Assembly: GCA_035628995.1 (NCBI GenBank)
Contig: DASPIR010000002.1
Span: forward strand, 32,686 to 96,685
DNA: 64,000 nt
Origin: Clostridia bacterium
GTDB taxonomy: Bacteria > Bacillota > Clostridia > Lutisporales > Lutisporaceae
Direction: 5' to 3'
Position 1 is the first letter of the stretch, and every line of letters begins with the position of its first letter. The notes beneath the pieces were generated by a model. The model did no database searches, was not told the origin of the DNA, and saw only the letters and a program-made list of their open reading frames with translations. Made by a program: the position numbers and the translations under genes. This document shows, one piece after another, positions 45,663 through 53,958 of the stretch.

Positions 45663-46398
45663 TAGTCCAAAGGATGAGAAAAACCTGACCTTGATTGAAC
45701 ACTTGGCAGAATTAAGAAAGAGAATAATATATTCTGCAATAGTGCTTATTTTAGCTGTAGGCTTCTGTTATAATTTTGCTGAAAAAATAATTAAGGATTT
45801 AATCGATATAGCAAGGAATGTTGAATTTGTATTCATAGCCCCTGCTGAACTTTTGATGTCCTATATTAAGCTTTCTGTAATAGGTGGACTAATTATTTCA
45901 GCACCATTTTTAATATTTCAAATCTGGCTTTTTATAATACCAGGATTGAAGAGTAAGGAGAAAAGATATATTCTATTTTCCTTGATTCTGGGGAGTGCAT
46001 TTTTTATTGCTGGTGTGACCTTTGCATATTTTGTGGTTATACCTACACTGATTGCCTTCTTTATAGGGTTCCAAATGGAGGCAATAAAGCCTATGATTAG
46101 CTTTAATAGCTATTTAAGCTTTGTTCTGAGTACTATTTTCACCTTTGGGGCAATTTTTGAGCTGCCCATTCTGATGGTGCTTTTAAGTCGGTTTGGAATT
46201 CTTAAGGTCAGCTTTTTAAAGCAGAATCGGAAGTTTATTATACTTATAATCTTTATATTGGCTGCAATATTAACGCCGCCAGATATAATTTCTCAGATAA
46301 TTCTGGCGGGACCCATGATTCTACTTGCTGAAATCGGTATCTTTTTAGCTGGCTTAGTAGAAAAGAAGAAAGAAAATGATACAAATAATGAAGAATAA
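45643..46398 (+). CDS. tatC: Twin-arginine translocase subunit TatC
   Basis: About 251 residues with six membrane spans; the substrate-receptor subunit of Tat. Recognised by [15 protein letters not shown] at the N terminus, [23 protein letters not shown] (about 86-108) and the late LTPPDIISQ. It starts inside tatA. No tatB is present, as expected for a minimal TatAC system. Confidence 0.95.
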   Translation: MMKRKTSSPKDEKNLTLIEHLAELRKRIIYSAIVLILAVGFCYNFAEKIIKDLIDIARNVEFVFIAPAELLMSYIKLSVIGGLIISAPFLIFQIWLFIIPGLKSKEKRYILFSLILGSAFFIAGVTFAYFVVIPTLIAFFIGFQMEAIKPMISFNSYLSFVLSTIFTFGAIFELPILMVLLSRFGILKVSFLKQNRKFIILIIFILAAILTPPDIISQIILAGPMILLAEIGIFLAGLVEKKKENDTNNEE

Positions 46399-46429
46399 AT
46401 GAGTAAAAATGTGAAGGAGATAACATAAA

Positions 46430-46879
46430 ATGAAGAAAATAATATCTTTAACTTTAATATTATTATTACTTGGGACTGCTCTGGCAGGATGCTCCGGAGG
46501 AGCAAGCGAAGCAGCAGCTGCTCCTGAGCAAGAAACAACTAAAGTTGAAGAAAACAATACAGAAACTGCTAAAGAAGAGCCTAAGGCGGAAGAAAAAGCT
46601 GTTGAAGAAGTAGTAAGCTACAAGGATGGTACCTATGAAGGAGTAGGAGAAGGTATGCATACAATAAAAGTAGCTGTAGAAGTTGCAGGCGGCAAAATAG
46701 CTAAAGTTGAAATTAAAGAGCATGAAGAATCCAAAGGAGTTGCAGAACCGGCTTTAGAACAAATTCCAGCAGCCATCGTTGAAAAGAACTCACCTGATGT
46801 GGAGGTAGTATCAGGTGCAACACTTGCAAGTGAAGGTATTATAAATGCTGTTAAAAATGCTCTGGAAGCTGCAAAATAA
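46430..46879 (+). CDS. FMN-binding domain lipoprotein
   Basis: 149 residues: lipoprotein signal ending in ALAGCSGG (Cys about 21), an acidic/Ala-rich linker (about 22-62), then an FMN_bind domain. Near the end, VSGATLAS (about 127-134) contains the SGAT motif in which Thr can be covalently flavinylated by ApbE. Such domains carry electrons outside the membrane. It is about 30 bases after tatC, so it is probably in the same operon, and may pass electrons to or from the selenoprotein. That link is inference. Confidence 0.9.
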   Translation: MKKIISLTLILLLLGTALAGCSGGASEAAAAPEQETTKVEENNTETAKEEPKAEEKAVEEVVSYKDGTYEGVGEGMHTIKVAVEVAGGKIAKVEIKEHEESKGVAEPALEQIPAAIVEKNSPDVEVVSGATLASEGIINAVKNALEAAK

Positions 46880-46917
46880 TATCCGGGAATTCATTGAATA
46901 GGGCTGTCGGCTATTAT

Positions 46918-47032
46918 TGACCCCAATAAGATAGACAAAATTTTATTATGCAATTTTGAGTGAATGGGTTCTGTAGTTTACAGGACTCATTCCTTTTAAT
47001 TTGCTCTTAATACGACGATTATTGGAGTAGTA
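46918..47032 (-). pseudogene. IS3-family (IS150-like) transposase remnant with terminal repeat
   Basis: Read on the minus strand, 47032-46946 codes YYSNNRRIKSKLKGM then SPVNYRTHSLKIA and two stops, the usual C terminus of IS150-group transposases. It is followed by the inverted-repeat end TGACCCCAATAAGATAGACA (46918-46937 on the plus strand). Everything upstream is missing, and the fragment ends where the next gene's leader begins. It shows that an IS once stood between the FMN-binding gene and the SafE-type gene. Confidence 0.88.
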
Positions 47033-47068
47033 TTAAATATGTGTAGAATATTTCAAGGAGTAAACTGT

Positions 47069-48415
47069 ATGAAAAAGAAACTGACTTTGAAAATTACAGG
47101 AATGCATTGTCAAAATTGCAGTAATAAAATTAAAGATGCTCTTAACTCTATGGCCGTTGAAAAACTTGAGGTTTCTTATGAGAATGGGGAATTATCATGT
47201 ATATCAGATGATAGAGATGCAATAATAGCTGCTATTAATAAATTGGGTTATGCAGCAGAAGTAACTGAGGATGGCATAGCAAGTCACAAAAGCTATAAAG
47301 GTGTTATTGTTGCATTGTTTGTTCTTCTTGGTTCTTATCTGATTATTAAGGATACAGTTGGTTTCAGTACTATTCCACAGCTCCAGGAACAGGTTAGCTA
47401 TGGAATATTGTTTGTATTAGGTATAGCAACATCCCTGCATTGTCTTTCGATGTGCGGAGGCATAGTTATTTCCCAGAGTATAGCTTTTGAAAACCCTATT
47501 AAATCTACTTTTCTATACAATGTGGGTAGGGTAATTGCTTACACAACCGTAGGGGCAATTGTAGGAGGCATAGGTTCAATAGCTGCTTTTTCACCGATGC
47601 TGAAGGGCTATATCACAATTTTTGCCGGAGTATTTATGATTCTTATGGGCTTGAGTATGCTTCAGCCATTTGCATTTCTTAGGAGATACGTTAAACTACC
47701 CACAATTTTTGATGTATCAAAATTTAAAAATAATAGAAATGCACCATTATTAATTGGATTGGCTACAGGCCTTATGCCCTGCGGCCCACTACAAACAATG
47801 CAGATATTTGCTCTTGGAACCGGGAGTATATTAAAGGGAGCTTTCTCCCTGTTTGTGTTCAGTATGGGAACAGTACCCTTGATGATGGGGTTAGGTACTA
47901 TCAGTGGATATATAAGCAGTGGGCTGAATAAGAAATTATTGAAGTTAAGTTCAGTATTAGTAATAATTCTAGGTCTTATAATTGTCAATAGAGGGTTAGT
48001 ATTACAGGGAAATGGTACTCTTGGCAACTTTATTAATTCAAAGCAAGTGACATCTGAGATAATGCTTCCTGAGATTATGAATGGTTTTCAGGTAATAAAC
48101 ACATCTGCTAATTCAAATGGATATGAACCCAACTACTTTATACTGGAAAAGGGAAGACCTGTAAATTGGGTTATTACTGGGGACTCTGTAAATAGTTGCA
48201 ATAGTGAAATTGTTATTCCTAAACTAAATATTTCACAGAAGATTAAAGAAGGCTATAATATTATTAAATTTACTCCAGAGGAGACGGGAGAATTGGGATT
48301 TAGTTGTTGGATGGGTATGTTAGATGGTAAGTTCATAGTTGTAGATGACATTAATAATATTCCTGATGATATAGATGCTACGCCTCCGACACCCGTTAAC
48401 TGTTGTACAGATTAA
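47069..48415 (+). CDS. HMA-SafE/TauE-like-cupredoxin membrane protein
   Basis: 448 residues in three parts. An N-terminal heavy-metal-associated domain has GMHCQNCSNKI (CxxC about 15-18). Six or more membrane spans (about 80-310) of the SafE/DsbD-like kind carry LHCLSMCGG and GLATGLMPCGPLQTM, each with a conserved Cys. A C-terminal cupredoxin-like domain (about 335-440) has GFSCWMGMLDG, and the protein ends CCTD. Cys pairs on both membrane faces suggest copper handling or electron transfer across the membrane. ATG at 47069 behind AAGGAG is preferred to one at 47039, which falls by the IS remnant. Confidence 0.85.
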   Translation: MKKKLTLKITGMHCQNCSNKIKDALNSMAVEKLEVSYENGELSCISDDRDAIIAAINKLGYAAEVTEDGIASHKSYKGVIVALFVLLGSYLIIKDTVGFSTIPQLQEQVSYGILFVLGIATSLHCLSMCGGIVISQSIAFENPIKSTFLYNVGRVIAYTTVGAIVGGIGSIAAFSPMLKGYITIFAGVFMILMGLSMLQPFAFLRRYVKLPTIFDVSKFKNNRNAPLLIGLATGLMPCGPLQTMQIFALGTGSILKGAFSLFVFSMGTVPLMMGLGTISGYISSGLNKKLLKLSSVLVIILGLIIVNRGLVLQGNGTLGNFINSKQVTSEIMLPEIMNGFQVINTSANSNGYEPNYFILEKGRPVNWVITGDSVNSCNSEIVIPKLNISQKIKEGYNIIKFTPEETGELGFSCWMGMLDGKFIVVDDINNIPDDIDATPPTPVNCCTD

Positions 48416-48493
48416 TCAATTTATTATTAATATTGTATAATAAGATAATTATCAACTAATATCCCTTACGATATACATTTATTAGCACTGTAA

Positions 48494-48514
48494 GTATAAC
48501 TAAGTTTGTTATAC
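48494..48514 (+). promoter_or_regulatory. Putative LysR operator upstream of the YeeE-TusA-YeeE operon
   Basis: A 21-base dyad: GTATAAC (48494-48500), seven bases, GTTATAC (48508-48514), matching the T-N11-A LysR pattern. The region from here to the start codon is a paralogue of the one before the selenoprotein gene, including TTAATCGATTAACAATT and GGTGAAAAG. Confidence 0.7.
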
Positions 48515-48590
48515 AATTAACATAAGCGGCGTGCAATAAGTGGAATATTGTATTTTAATCGATTAACAATTCAATTGGAAGGTGAAAAGT

Positions 48591-49250
48591 ATGGCTGAAG
48601 TAAAAACATCCATAGCTGCACAACCAAATAAGAAAAAAGTAAATCAAATCCCGTTTGGAGTAGGACTTCTAATTGCTTTCATAGGAATAGGATTCTTTTT
48701 GGGAATCCAGCAGCCTGAGTCAGCACTTTTGTGGGTATTAGGAGTCGCAGCAGGCTTTATTTTACAGAGAGCAAGGTTTTGTTTTACAGCTTCGTTGAGA
48801 GATCCGGTATTAATTGGGAGTACCTCTTTAACAAAGGCTGTGGTAATTGCAATTGCAACTGCTACTGTTGGTTTCGCAGCACTTCAATTTGCAGCTGCGA
48901 CTAAGGGAATTGCTATACCGGGAAATGTCTATCCGGTAGGGATACACACTGCAGTAGGAGCGATACTGTTCGGAATCGGTATGGTAATAGCAGGAGGATG
49001 TGCTTCAGGAACATTGATGAGAGTTGGTGAAGGCTTCTTAATGCAGATGCTTTCACTGGTATTCTTTATAATAGGATCACTATGGGGAGCTAAGGATTTC
49101 GGATGGTGGTCAAGTAAATTTATGCCTGATAAAGGGATATTTATACCTGAGGTATTAGGCTGGCCATTAGCAATAGCACTACAATTTGCAATATTATTAG
49201 CAATTTTTTTATTCGCTGATTGGTTTGGAAACAGAAAGCCGAATGAATAA
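48591..49250 (+). CDS. YeeE/YedE family transporter, first half
   Basis: 219 residues, about five to six membrane spans. Conserved cysteines appear in FILQRARFCFTASLRD (about 69) and MVIAGGCASGTLMRVGEG (about 138). YeeE/YedE-type channels (TsuA) take up thiosulfate through membrane-buried Cys residues, and others are tied to selenium metabolism. The usual protein is ~350 residues; here the function is divided between this gene and the one at 49539. ATG at 48591, GGAAGG upstream. Confidence 0.9.
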   Translation: MAEVKTSIAAQPNKKKVNQIPFGVGLLIAFIGIGFFLGIQQPESALLWVLGVAAGFILQRARFCFTASLRDPVLIGSTSLTKAVVIAIATATVGFAALQFAAATKGIAIPGNVYPVGIHTAVGAILFGIGMVIAGGCASGTLMRVGEGFLMQMLSLVFFIIGSLWGAKDFGWWSSKFMPDKGIFIPEVLGWPLAIALQFAILLAIFLFADWFGNRKPNE

Positions 49251-49277
49251 GGATAATTATCTGAGGAGGAAGCAAAA

Positions 49278-49505
49278 ATGGCAGAAATAAAACTAGTTTG
49301 TTTGGGAGAGGCTTGTCCTGTACCATTGATTAAAACACAGAAGAAGATGGATACTATGAAGGTCGGAGAAATTTTAATAGTAGAAATTGACCATAGCTGT
49401 GCTATGAAAAATGTACCGGAATGGGCTAGAAAAGTAGGACATAATGTTGGCATAGAAGAAGTTGATAACGGACACTGGGAAGTCTATATTGAAAAAACAA
49501 AATAA
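49278..49505 (+). CDS. TusA-family sulfur carrier protein (TsuB/YeeD-like)
   Basis: 75 residues. The active Cys is in GEACPVPLIKTQKKM (about 12), followed by DHSCAMKNVPEWARK. It lies between the two YeeE halves, the place of TsuB/YeeD, which works with the YeeE channel in sulfur import. It shares about a third of its residues by eye with the TusA-like protein at 43315. GAGGAGGAAG precedes the ATG. Confidence 0.92.
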   Translation: MAEIKLVCLGEACPVPLIKTQKKMDTMKVGEILIVEIDHSCAMKNVPEWARKVGHNVGIEEVDNGHWEVYIEKTK

Positions 49506-49538
49506 TTATCCCTTTTAAATATGCATGGAGGTGAATTC

Positions 49539-50072
49539 ATGGATATAAAAAACAATGTTTATTATAAAAGTTTTCTAAAGGAACCGTGGCCATACACAGT
49601 AGGTGCAGTGCTGCTTGGATTATTGAATATCGGCATGTTTGCGTCTACAGGAAAAGCATGGGGTGTAACATCTTCCTTTGCTACCTGGGCGGCATGGATA
49701 TATCAAGCTATAGGCGGACATCCTGAAGCATGGTTTTACTTTCAGCAAAAGAGTAATGCAGCAGCATTAAGCGGCGGATTTTTAAAGGATATGTACTCTG
49801 TATCCAATATTGGTATCATTTTTGGAGCACTTCTCGCTACTTTATTGGCATCACAGTTTAGGATAAAGAAGATAAAGTCATGGAAGCAGGTAGTGGGGGC
49901 AGTACTAGGCGGGCTTTTAATGGGATATGGCGCAAGAATAGCGTTTGGATGTAATATAGGGGCGCTATTCAGCGGAGTAGCATCAATGTCCTTACATGGA
50001 TGGGTTTATTGGATTTTCATATTTATAGGAGCTTGGATAGGAAGTAAATTATTAGTTAAATATTTAATGTAA
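49539..50072 (+). CDS. YeeE/YedE family transporter, second half
   Basis: 177 residues, about four to five spans. The conserved Cys is in GARIAFGCNIGALFSG (about 148-163, FGCNIG), matching the last key Cys of full-length TsuA. An N-terminal amphipathic stretch (YYKSFLKEPWPYTVGA) precedes the first span. With the gene at 48591 it would rebuild a full YeeE. ATG at 49539 is behind GGAGG. Confidence 0.9.
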   Translation: MDIKNNVYYKSFLKEPWPYTVGAVLLGLLNIGMFASTGKAWGVTSSFATWAAWIYQAIGGHPEAWFYFQQKSNAAALSGGFLKDMYSVSNIGIIFGALLATLLASQFRIKKIKSWKQVVGAVLGGLLMGYGARIAFGCNIGALFSGVASMSLHGWVYWIFIFIGAWIGSKLLVKYLM

Positions 50073-50073
50073 A

Positions 50074-50208
50074 TAAGGGGTTGCTGCAAAATGCGGAACG
50101 GTCAAGACCGTTCCCTACACACTGTGTTATCAGTTTTGAGAATACACAGCATATTGTAGGGATGGGTCTTGACCCATTCGAAATTTACTATTTTGCAGCA
50201 ACCTCTTA
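50074..50208. mobile_element. 135-bp MITE-like element with 19-bp terminal inverted repeats
   Basis: TAAG(G/A)GGTTGCTGCAAAAT forms the two ends (50074-50092 and 50190-50208, one mismatch). Inside are perfect palindromes GGAACGGTC-AA-GACCGTTCC (50095-50114) and ATGGGTC-TT-GACCCAT (50162-50177), flanked by CCCTACA and TGTAGGG. It sits between two convergent genes and touches the hcp stop, so it may also act as a terminator. Confidence 0.85.
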
Positions 50209-51498
50209 CTATCCTAACATCTTTTCCAAGTCAGCCTTTGCATCTCCGCTGATGAGCTGGAGGTCAAAGTTTTTCTGAAGCACTTCCACTACATTTGAGG
50301 TAAACCATTCAGGCGCTTTTGGCCCTATATGGATATTCTTAACACCCAAGTGCAGGAGTCCGAGGAGTATTGCTACTGCCTTCTGCTCAAACCACGAGAG
50401 TACTATGCTCAAAGGAAGGTCATTCACTGAGCAGTTGAAGGCTTCTGCAAGGGCAAGAGCGATTTTTACCGCTGAGCCGGAGTTGTTGCATTGGCCTAAA
50501 TCTATATATCTTGGAATATTTGTACCTGGTACTGTTCCAAAGTCATGGTCATTGAATCTGAACTTTCCACAGGAGGTGGTCAACAGCACGCAATCCGTTG
50601 GGAGAGAAAGAGCAAGCTCTCTGAAGTAATCTCTGCCCTTTGTTGGTGCATCACAGCCAGCGATAACAAAGAATCTTCTGATTTTGCCGGTTTTTACTGC
50701 TTCGATTATTTCAGGAGCTATTGAAAGCACTGTCTGATGATGGAAGCCTGTTGTAAGTGTCTTATCCGATTCAATATTTACTGTTGGCAGTGAAAGAGCC
50801 TTGGCAATAATTGGGGAGAAGTCTTCGTTTACTATCTTCTGTGCACCTTCTACGCCTGCGGTGCCGTAAGTGAAGAATCTGTCAGTATATGTTCCCCTTA
50901 CAGGCATAAGACAATTTGTAGTCCCAAGTATAGCTCCAGGGAATTCCTCAAAGAGCTTTCTCTGATCATACCAGGCTTTTCCTACGTTGCCCTTTAAATG
51001 ACTGTATTTCTTAAGCTCAGGATATCCATGTGCCGGAAGCATTTCGGAGTGTGTGTAAATATTTATTCCCTTCCCTGCAGACTGCTTGAGCAGCTCCTCT
51101 AAAGCAAACAGATTGTGGCCTGTAACTAGTATGCTGTGGCCTTCAATCTTATCCTGGGATACTGTTATAGGTGTCGGTATTCCTAATCTTGATGTATGGG
51201 CCTTGTCTAAAAGGTTCATAACCTTGACTGTAGCGGAGCCCACCTTGAGCACCATATCAATGTGCTCCTTCAAATTGAAGTTGGAATTGGTAAGGGTCAT
51301 ATATAATGCTTCATGGGTTATGCCATCAACCTCAGGGTCGATGCAGCCCATTTCCCTTGCATGGGTAGCATATGCAGCTATACCCTTCAAGCCGAATATC
51401 ATTGTATCCTGTAGAGCGGCTATATCCTCATTCTTTCCGCATACTCCTACTTTTGTACAACCTCCATGGGGGGTCTGTTCACACTGATTGCAGAACAT
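50209..51498 (-). CDS. hcp: Hybrid cluster protein / hydroxylamine reductase (short form)
   Basis: 429 residues. The N-terminal cysteine motif is C3-x2-C6-x7-C14-x5-C20, binding a cubane cluster; later Cys-rich motifs such as VIAGCDAPTKGRDYF, TTSCGKFRF and DLGQCNNSGSAVKIA bind the hybrid Fe-S-O cluster. At about 430 residues it matches the short, class III-like form rather than the ~550-residue E. coli enzyme. Likely job: nitric oxide or nitrosative-stress defence. AAAGGAGG precedes the ATG; a Crp/Fnr-type box lies upstream. Confidence 0.94.
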   Translation of the reverse strand: MFCNQCEQTPHGGCTKVGVCGKNEDIAALQDTMIFGLKGIAAYATHAREMGCIDPEVDGITHEALYMTLTNSNFNLKEHIDMVLKVGSATVKVMNLLDKAHTSRLGIPTPITVSQDKIEGHSILVTGHNLFALEELLKQSAGKGINIYTHSEMLPAHGYPELKKYSHLKGNVGKAWYDQRKLFEEFPGAILGTTNCLMPVRGTYTDRFFTYGTAGVEGAQKIVNEDFSPIIAKALSLPTVNIESDKTLTTGFHHQTVLSIAPEIIEAVKTGKIRRFFVIAGCDAPTKGRDYFRELALSLPTDCVLLTTSCGKFRFNDHDFGTVPGTNIPRYIDLGQCNNSGSAVKIALALAEAFNCSVNDLPLSIVLSWFEQKAVAILLGLLHLGVKNIHIGPKAPEWFTSNVVEVLQKNFDLQLISGDAKADLEKMLG

Positions 51499-51535
51499 AT
51501 AATTTCCTCCTTTAAAATAAAATCTCATTATTACT

Positions 51536-51586
51536 ATAATAGAATTCTACTAAAAAAAGACTATCTTGGATGTGATATAAATCACA
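51536..51586 (-). promoter_or_regulatory. hcp promoter with Crp/Fnr-type box
   Basis: TGTGA-TATAAA-TCACA at 51571-51586 is a perfect Crp/Fnr/HcpR-type palindrome. Read leftward, TAGAAT (51548-51543) is a plausible -10, putting the palindrome centre close to -42 from the start, the classic activator position. Confidence 0.65.
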
Positions 51587-51739
51587 TGAATAGATGATAA
51601 TAATCAAAAAGCATCTTTTTTGGTACAAGATACGAGATTCGAGGTCCGAGGAGGTGGCTATTGTTTAAATAAAAAAGATTATCTATAATAGAAATGATAG
51701 CAGGATAAGTTTTACAAAATACTAAGGAGGAGAAAGTCT

Positions 51740-52273
51740 GTGACTGAATATAAAGGGCGATGGGATGCAATAAGAGGGCCGCTGGTAATGCTGTCCATTT
51801 TAATAGCTCTGATTATTATAATATATTTGATTGTACCCCACGGTTTTTGGACTTACTTTTTTATCGCAATTCTATTGCTGTTTGTGCCTCTTTTATATAG
51901 CGGCCTTATATTGAAGATTACGATTAATGAAAAAAAGATTGTAGTAGTAAGGCCTTTTACCAGGGTGACGATAAAGTTCGAGGATGTGGCACTTTGTGCT
52001 GTACATTGTGTTGATGAGGGAAGAAGCCTTATTTATGCTTTTGTAAAGGCAAGGTACCGAAAGGGATATACTGTGAAGGGCATTAAGCCAAAGCTTCCTT
52101 TTGATGAAGTTGTTAGAATGACTTCAAAGGATGAAGATATCAATCTCGATATCAATTTCAGCAGGGCAAAGAGGATTCCGGTATCCTTTGTTGAATGCGG
52201 GGAAGAGCTTAAGAATAGGTTCATGATGGAAGTGGGCAAGTATCATGTAAGGATAATGTGTGAAGATGAGTAA
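51740..52273 (+). CDS. Membrane protein with PH-like domain
   Basis: 177 residues, family not recognised. Two hydrophobic segments at the N terminus (about 14-34 and 36-56) are followed by a beta-rich soluble part (LILKITINEKKIVVVRPFTRVTIKFEDVA) resembling the bacterial PH-domain group in which a transmembrane hairpin precedes the fold. No catalytic motif. GTG start behind AGGAGGAG, with a strong terminator at its end, so it is a single-gene unit. Confidence 0.75.
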   Translation: MTEYKGRWDAIRGPLVMLSILIALIIIIYLIVPHGFWTYFFIAILLLFVPLLYSGLILKITINEKKIVVVRPFTRVTIKFEDVALCAVHCVDEGRSLIYAFVKARYRKGYTVKGIKPKLPFDEVVRMTSKDEDINLDINFSRAKRIPVSFVECGEELKNRFMMEVGKYHVRIMCEDE

Positions 52274-52303
52274 GAGACTGCGGTTTGCAGTCTCTGTTTT
52301 TTT
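52273..52303 (+). terminator. Rho-independent terminator
   Basis: AGAGACTGC (52273-52281) pairs with GCAGTCTCT (52287-52295), followed by GTTTTTTT. Confidence 0.95.
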
Positions 52304-52437
52304 ACCGCCAGCATGCAATTATTCGATAAACTGTATTAATTTACTAGTTAAACTGCAACAAAATTTCAACAAAATATGTCATATTTCATGGTATAATTTA
52401 TTTGTAAAATATATGTATAATAAATTGTGAGGTGCCT

Positions 52438-53922
52438 ATGAAGGGAAAGAAACTATTTGCTGTAATTATCACGCTATTATTCGTACCAATTTTCGCTGTC
52501 AGCTGCATGTACAATCAAGCTGCACCAGCAATAACCACAAATCCGATACCTGCTCCAACAGAACAACCACAGGCAGCACCCACCCCGGTAGCTTCTGATA
52601 GTCCTGCTCTGGCAGATACAAGTCAGGATAAAACTGAAAAAGTAGCATACATAAGCGCCAGCAAGCTTAAAGTCAGAGAGACTGCACAAGCTGATGGAAA
52701 AGCACTGGACAATCTGATTAAAGGTGCAGCTGTAGACATTGTCGAAGAAAAACAGGATGAAGCTGGGAAGTCATGGTATAAGGTAAGCTATGATGGAGCA
52801 AAGGGAAATGTCGAAGGTTGGATAGCTGCGGAATACACTGTTAAGGATAGAACTGAGCTTTTGAGTGAGTCTTTGAGGAAGCTTGATTTTTCACCTCAGA
52901 ATAAGACAAAGGAGTATCCAGGTAATCCCAGGGTAGAGGCAAAAGGTATTTATCTTACATTATACTCTGCTTCCAATGATAGGCTGGACAAGCTTATAGA
53001 GATGACAAAACGTACAGAAATCAATACTTTTGTTATAGATGTCAAGGATGATAATGGACATATGCTGTTTCCTACAAAAGCTGCGGAAAAGTACAGCCCG
53101 GATGCGAATAAAAATGCTCCGGTGAAGGATATAGCGGCTCTGATGAAAAAGCTCAAAGATAATAACATATACACAGTTGCAAGAATAGTTTCTTTCAAGG
53201 ACCCAACTTATACGAGGCTGCATCCAGATAGGGCTATAATATATAAAGATAGTGGCAAGCCTTTTACAAACAGTGACGGACTGATATGGGCATCTGCTTA
53301 TGACAAGAATCTCTGGGAATATAATCTGGAGGTATCAAAGGAAGCAGCAGAAGCAGGCTTCAATGAAATACAGTTTGACTATGTAAGGTTCCCTGCATCA
53401 AATGGAGGGAAATTGGACAAATCTCTGGACTACAGGAATACGACCGGAGAATCAAAGCCCCAGGCTATACAGGATTACTTGATATACGCAAGAGAGCAGC
53501 TTTCTCTGCTTAATGTGTATATATCAGCAGACGTATATGGCCTGGTAGGCTCTGTGGCGGATGATATGTCCCTGGGACAGTACTGGGAGGCAGTGAGCAA
53601 TGCGGTGGATTATATAAGCCCAATGATGTACCCAAGCCACTATGCTAACCAAACTTATGGATTGTCAGTTCCAGATGCTTATCCCTATGAAACTGTATAT
53701 CATTCCACAAAGGATTCGGTAGCAAGAAACAAGAATATAGAGACACCTGCTGGAATAAGACCATGGATACAGGCTTTCACAGCACCATGGGTGTCTGGAC
53801 ATATCAGTTATTCGGACAAGCAGATAGAAGAACAGATAAGGGCACTTGAAGAAAACGGTGTAAAAGAGTACCTGCTCTGGAACGCAGGGAACAAGTATCC
53901 AGAAGGAGCAATAGCAAGATAA
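52438..53922 (+). CDS. SH3b-domain lipoprotein with DUF4015 glycoside-hydrolase-like domain
   Basis: 494 residues. A lipoprotein signal ends AVSCMYN (Cys about 23), then a Pro/Ala linker, an SH3b domain (about 78-135), and a DUF4015 TIM-barrel-like domain (about 165-490). The latter has KGIYLTLYSASNDRLDKLIE, FVIDVKDDNGHM and FNEIQFDYVRFPASNGGK; the Asp residues after strands are the likely catalytic ones. Putative wall- or polysaccharide-acting hydrolase on the cell surface. ATG at 52438 behind GTGAGG. Confidence 0.86.
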   Translation: MKGKKLFAVIITLLFVPIFAVSCMYNQAAPAITTNPIPAPTEQPQAAPTPVASDSPALADTSQDKTEKVAYISASKLKVRETAQADGKALDNLIKGAAVDIVEEKQDEAGKSWYKVSYDGAKGNVEGWIAAEYTVKDRTELLSESLRKLDFSPQNKTKEYPGNPRVEAKGIYLTLYSASNDRLDKLIEMTKRTEINTFVIDVKDDNGHMLFPTKAAEKYSPDANKNAPVKDIAALMKKLKDNNIYTVARIVSFKDPTYTRLHPDRAIIYKDSGKPFTNSDGLIWASAYDKNLWEYNLEVSKEAAEAGFNEIQFDYVRFPASNGGKLDKSLDYRNTTGESKPQAIQDYLIYAREQLSLLNVYISADVYGLVGSVADDMSLGQYWEAVSNAVDYISPMMYPSHYANQTYGLSVPDAYPYETVYHSTKDSVARNKNIETPAGIRPWIQAFTAPWVSGHISYSDKQIEEQIRALEENGVKEYLLWNAGNKYPEGAIAR

Positions 53923-53929
53923 GAGCTAA

Positions 53930-53958
53930 AAGCGGAGAGTAATCTCCGCTTATATTTT
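53930..53958 (+). terminator. Rho-independent terminator
   Basis: AAGCGGAGA-GTAA-TCTCCGCTT followed by ATATTTTTTT. Confidence 0.9.
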
